A DNA stretch of 22,664 nt from RHKX01 sp964497825 (GTDB lineage Bacteria > Actinomycetota > Thermoleophilia > Solirubrobacterales > 70-9): positions 1-22,664 of the forward strand of contig CAZCFA010000043.1 of the NCBI GenBank assembly GCA_964497825.1. The letters run 5' to 3'. The position numbers were made by a program, and so were the translations under genes. This document shows, piece by piece, positions 21,410 through 22,664 of the stretch. The first letter of the stretch is position 1. Every line of letters starts with the position of its first letter. The notes under the pieces were generated by a model that searched no databases, was not told the DNA's origin, and worked only from the letters and a program-made list of their open reading frames with translations.

Positions 21410-22664
21410 TCAGTAGGTCTCGAGCAGCTCGTAGAGCGTGTTGCGCTGGGCCGGCGTGCGGCCGGCCCGCCGCGCCGCCGCGATCAGGTCCTCGGGCTCG
21501 AGCCGGCTGCCGTGCTCGGCGCCCGCCATCCGCGAGATGCTCTCCTCCATCAGCGTGCCGCCGAGGTCGTTGACGCCCCAGCGCAACGCCTCGGTCGCCG
21601 CGTCGAGCCCCATCTTCACCCAGCTCGCCTGCAGGTTCGGGATCGTCCGCCCGAGCGCCAGCCGGAACGCGGCCGTGTGCTTGAGGTTCTCCTCGTCGGA
21701 GATCTCCTCGATCCCGTGGGTGCGGCCGAGCATCGTGTGGTAGGGGATGAACGAGAGCGGCACGAACTCGGTGATGCCGCCGGTGCGCTCCTGCAGGGCG
21801 CGGACGACGCGCATGTGCTCGGCGAGCTCGTCCGGCCGCTCGATGTGGCCGAACATCACCGTCGAGGTCGAGCGCAGGCCGGCCCGGTGCGAGGCCTCGA
21901 TGATCTCGACCCAGCGGCCGACCGGCAGCTTGTTCGGGGAGATCCGCTGGCGGACGCCATCCTCGAGCACCTCGGCGGCGGTGCCCGGCGTCGAGCCGAG
22001 CCCGCGCTCGCGCAGGTAGGCGAAGACGTAGTCGGGATCGCGGCCCGAGCGCTCGCACATGAAGTGGACCTCCATCGGCGAGTAGGCGTGCAGGTGGATC
22101 TCGGGCGCGACCCGCTTCGCGCGCTCGAGCCAGGCGCCGTAGTCGCTGAGCTCGTAATCGGGGTGGATGCCCCCCTGCATGCAGATCTCGGTCGCGCCGA
22201 AGGCGACCGCCTCGCGGACCCGGTCGGCGAACTCGGCCGGGTCGAGCTGATAGGCGTCGGGCGAGCGCCGGGTCTGCCCGAAGCCGCAGAAGGCGCAGCC
22301 GACCGTGCAGACGTTCGTGAAGTTGATGTTGCGGTTGACGACGAACGTCGCGACCTCGCCGGCGAGCTCGGCGCGGAGCTCGTCGGCGGCCTGGCGCATC
22401 TCCTCGATCGCCTCCGGGCGCCGCTCGGCGAACAGCGCCGTCAGCTCGGCGGCGCTCAGCGGCTCGCCGGCGCGGCCGCGCGCGATCGCGGCCGCGGCCG
22501 GATCGGGCCCGCCGGCGCGGCGCGCCCCGTTGCCGCCGCGGGCGGCCGCCCGCGGCAGGAAGGTCGGGTAGCGCGCGACGAGCACGCCGAGGACGCCCGC
22601 CTCGACCCACTCGCGGTTCATGTACTGCGGGTAGACGCAGAGGCGCTCGGTCAGCGCGTAGCCG
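21410..22664 (-). CDS. fbiC: FbiC: fused CofG-CofH deazaflavin (Fo) synthase, 5' end outside the window
   Basis: Fo synthase joins tyrosine and a ribityl-diaminouracil using two radical-SAM domains. The whole CofH half is present: a VATFVVNRNINFTNVCTVGC segment leads into the iron-sulfur motif CTVGCAFC (Cys codons within 22286-22309), then FGQTRRSPDAYQL, ATEICMQGGIHP, HLHAYSPMEV, GSTPGTAAEVLEDGVR, a STVMFGHIERP segment, EFVPLSFIPYH and a NDLGGTLMEESISRMAG stretch. An ATG at 22621 could be taken as the start, but the frame stays open to the edge and the preceding 14 codons read GYALTERLCVYPQY, the end of a CofG domain, with MNREWV running on. The protein is therefore a CofG-CofH fusion like mycobacterial FbiC. 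The linker to the CofH helices is shorter than in mycobacteria. The gene is partial only because the window ends. It faces the npdG-cofD-cofC-cofE operon with the alcohol dehydrogenase between. Confidence 0.9.
   Translation of the reverse strand, partial: GYALTERLCVYPQYMNREWVEAGVLGVLVARYPTFLPRAAARGGNGARRAGGPDPAAAAIARGRAGEPLSAAELTALFAERRPEAIEEMRQAADELRAELAGEVATFVVNRNINFTNVCTVGCAFCGFGQTRRSPDAYQLDPAEFADRVREAVAFGATEICMQGGIHPDYELSDYGAWLERAKRVAPEIHLHAYSPMEVHFMCERSGRDPDYVFAYLRERGLGSTPGTAAEVLEDGVRQRISPNKLPVGRWVEIIEASHRAGLRSTSTVMFGHIERPDELAEHMRVVRALQERTGGITEFVPLSFIPYHTMLGRTHGIEEISDEENLKHTAAFRLALGRTIPNLQASWVKMGLDAATEALRWGVNDLGGTLMEESISRMAGAEHGSRLEPEDLIAAARRAGRTPAQRNTLYELLETY

Noticed and set aside
21410..22621. 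MqnC or MqnE (futalosine pathway) instead of CofH
   Set aside because: These are related radical-SAM enzymes, but the NRNINFTNVC start, the QGGIHP and AYSPMEV motifs, the CofG-like upstream sequence and the F420 neighbours all favour CofH.

Overview
This is 22.7 kb of very GC-rich actinobacterial chromosome, most likely from the class Thermoleophilia (Solirubrobacterales-like). That placement is an inference. It rests on the base composition, on a secreted protein with the PSxxLVIS.IALxVALGG leader and Ala-Asp-Ser repeats that is typical of this class, on a small secreted protein with FGNC repeats, and on a complete-looking coenzyme F420 gene set with a fused CofG-CofH (FbiC). Coding density is high. 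I see no insertion sequence, prophage, CRISPR array or rRNA. Two tRNA genes, His(GUG) and Arg(UCU), lie on the minus strand.

Region 1 (1-7126) is a mix of physiology genes. It holds tRNA-His, a small membrane protein, a universal-stress-like protein whose true start is probably an internal GTG behind a strong ribosome binding site, an FMN-dependent L-lactate dehydrogenase (lldD), a CPBP-family membrane protease broken by one frameshift, and a two-gene unit of a large ATPase/LuxR regulator followed by a SAM methyltransferase. Region 2 (7127-10079) encodes exported or membrane proteins around tRNA-Arg: an Ala-Asp-Ser-repeat protein, an FGNC-repeat secreted protein, and a membrane M28-like protein that has lost most of the expected zinc ligands. 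It ends with a 25-bp direct repeat.

Region 3 (10080-17123) is dominated by acyl-CoA metabolism on the minus strand. 3-hydroxybutyryl-CoA dehydrogenase, a DivIVA-like coiled-coil protein and a biotin-dependent carboxylase beta subunit form one run. An FlK-type thioesterase, an HMG-CoA-lyase-family enzyme and a DUF1697 protein form a second run joined by overlapping stop and start codons. Between them lie an orphan AbiEi/DUF559 protein and an NTF2-like protein.

Region 4 (17170-22664) is the F420 locus. NADPH:F420 reductase (npdG), cofD, cofC and cofE read rightward. FbiC (running off the right edge) and a zinc alcohol dehydrogenase read leftward. CofC makes the activated phospholactate-type intermediate, CofD joins it to the deazaflavin Fo made by FbiC, CofE adds glutamates, and NpdG moves hydride between F420 and NADP. 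The F420 operon and the thioesterase/lyase operon diverge from a 46-bp gap with back-to-back -10 elements placed for leaderless transcripts. I found no clear case of a wholly new system. The most useful leads are the stand-alone CofE with no reductase domain, the degenerate M28 protein, the repeat-containing exported proteins, the palindromes next to promoters and the two probable indels.
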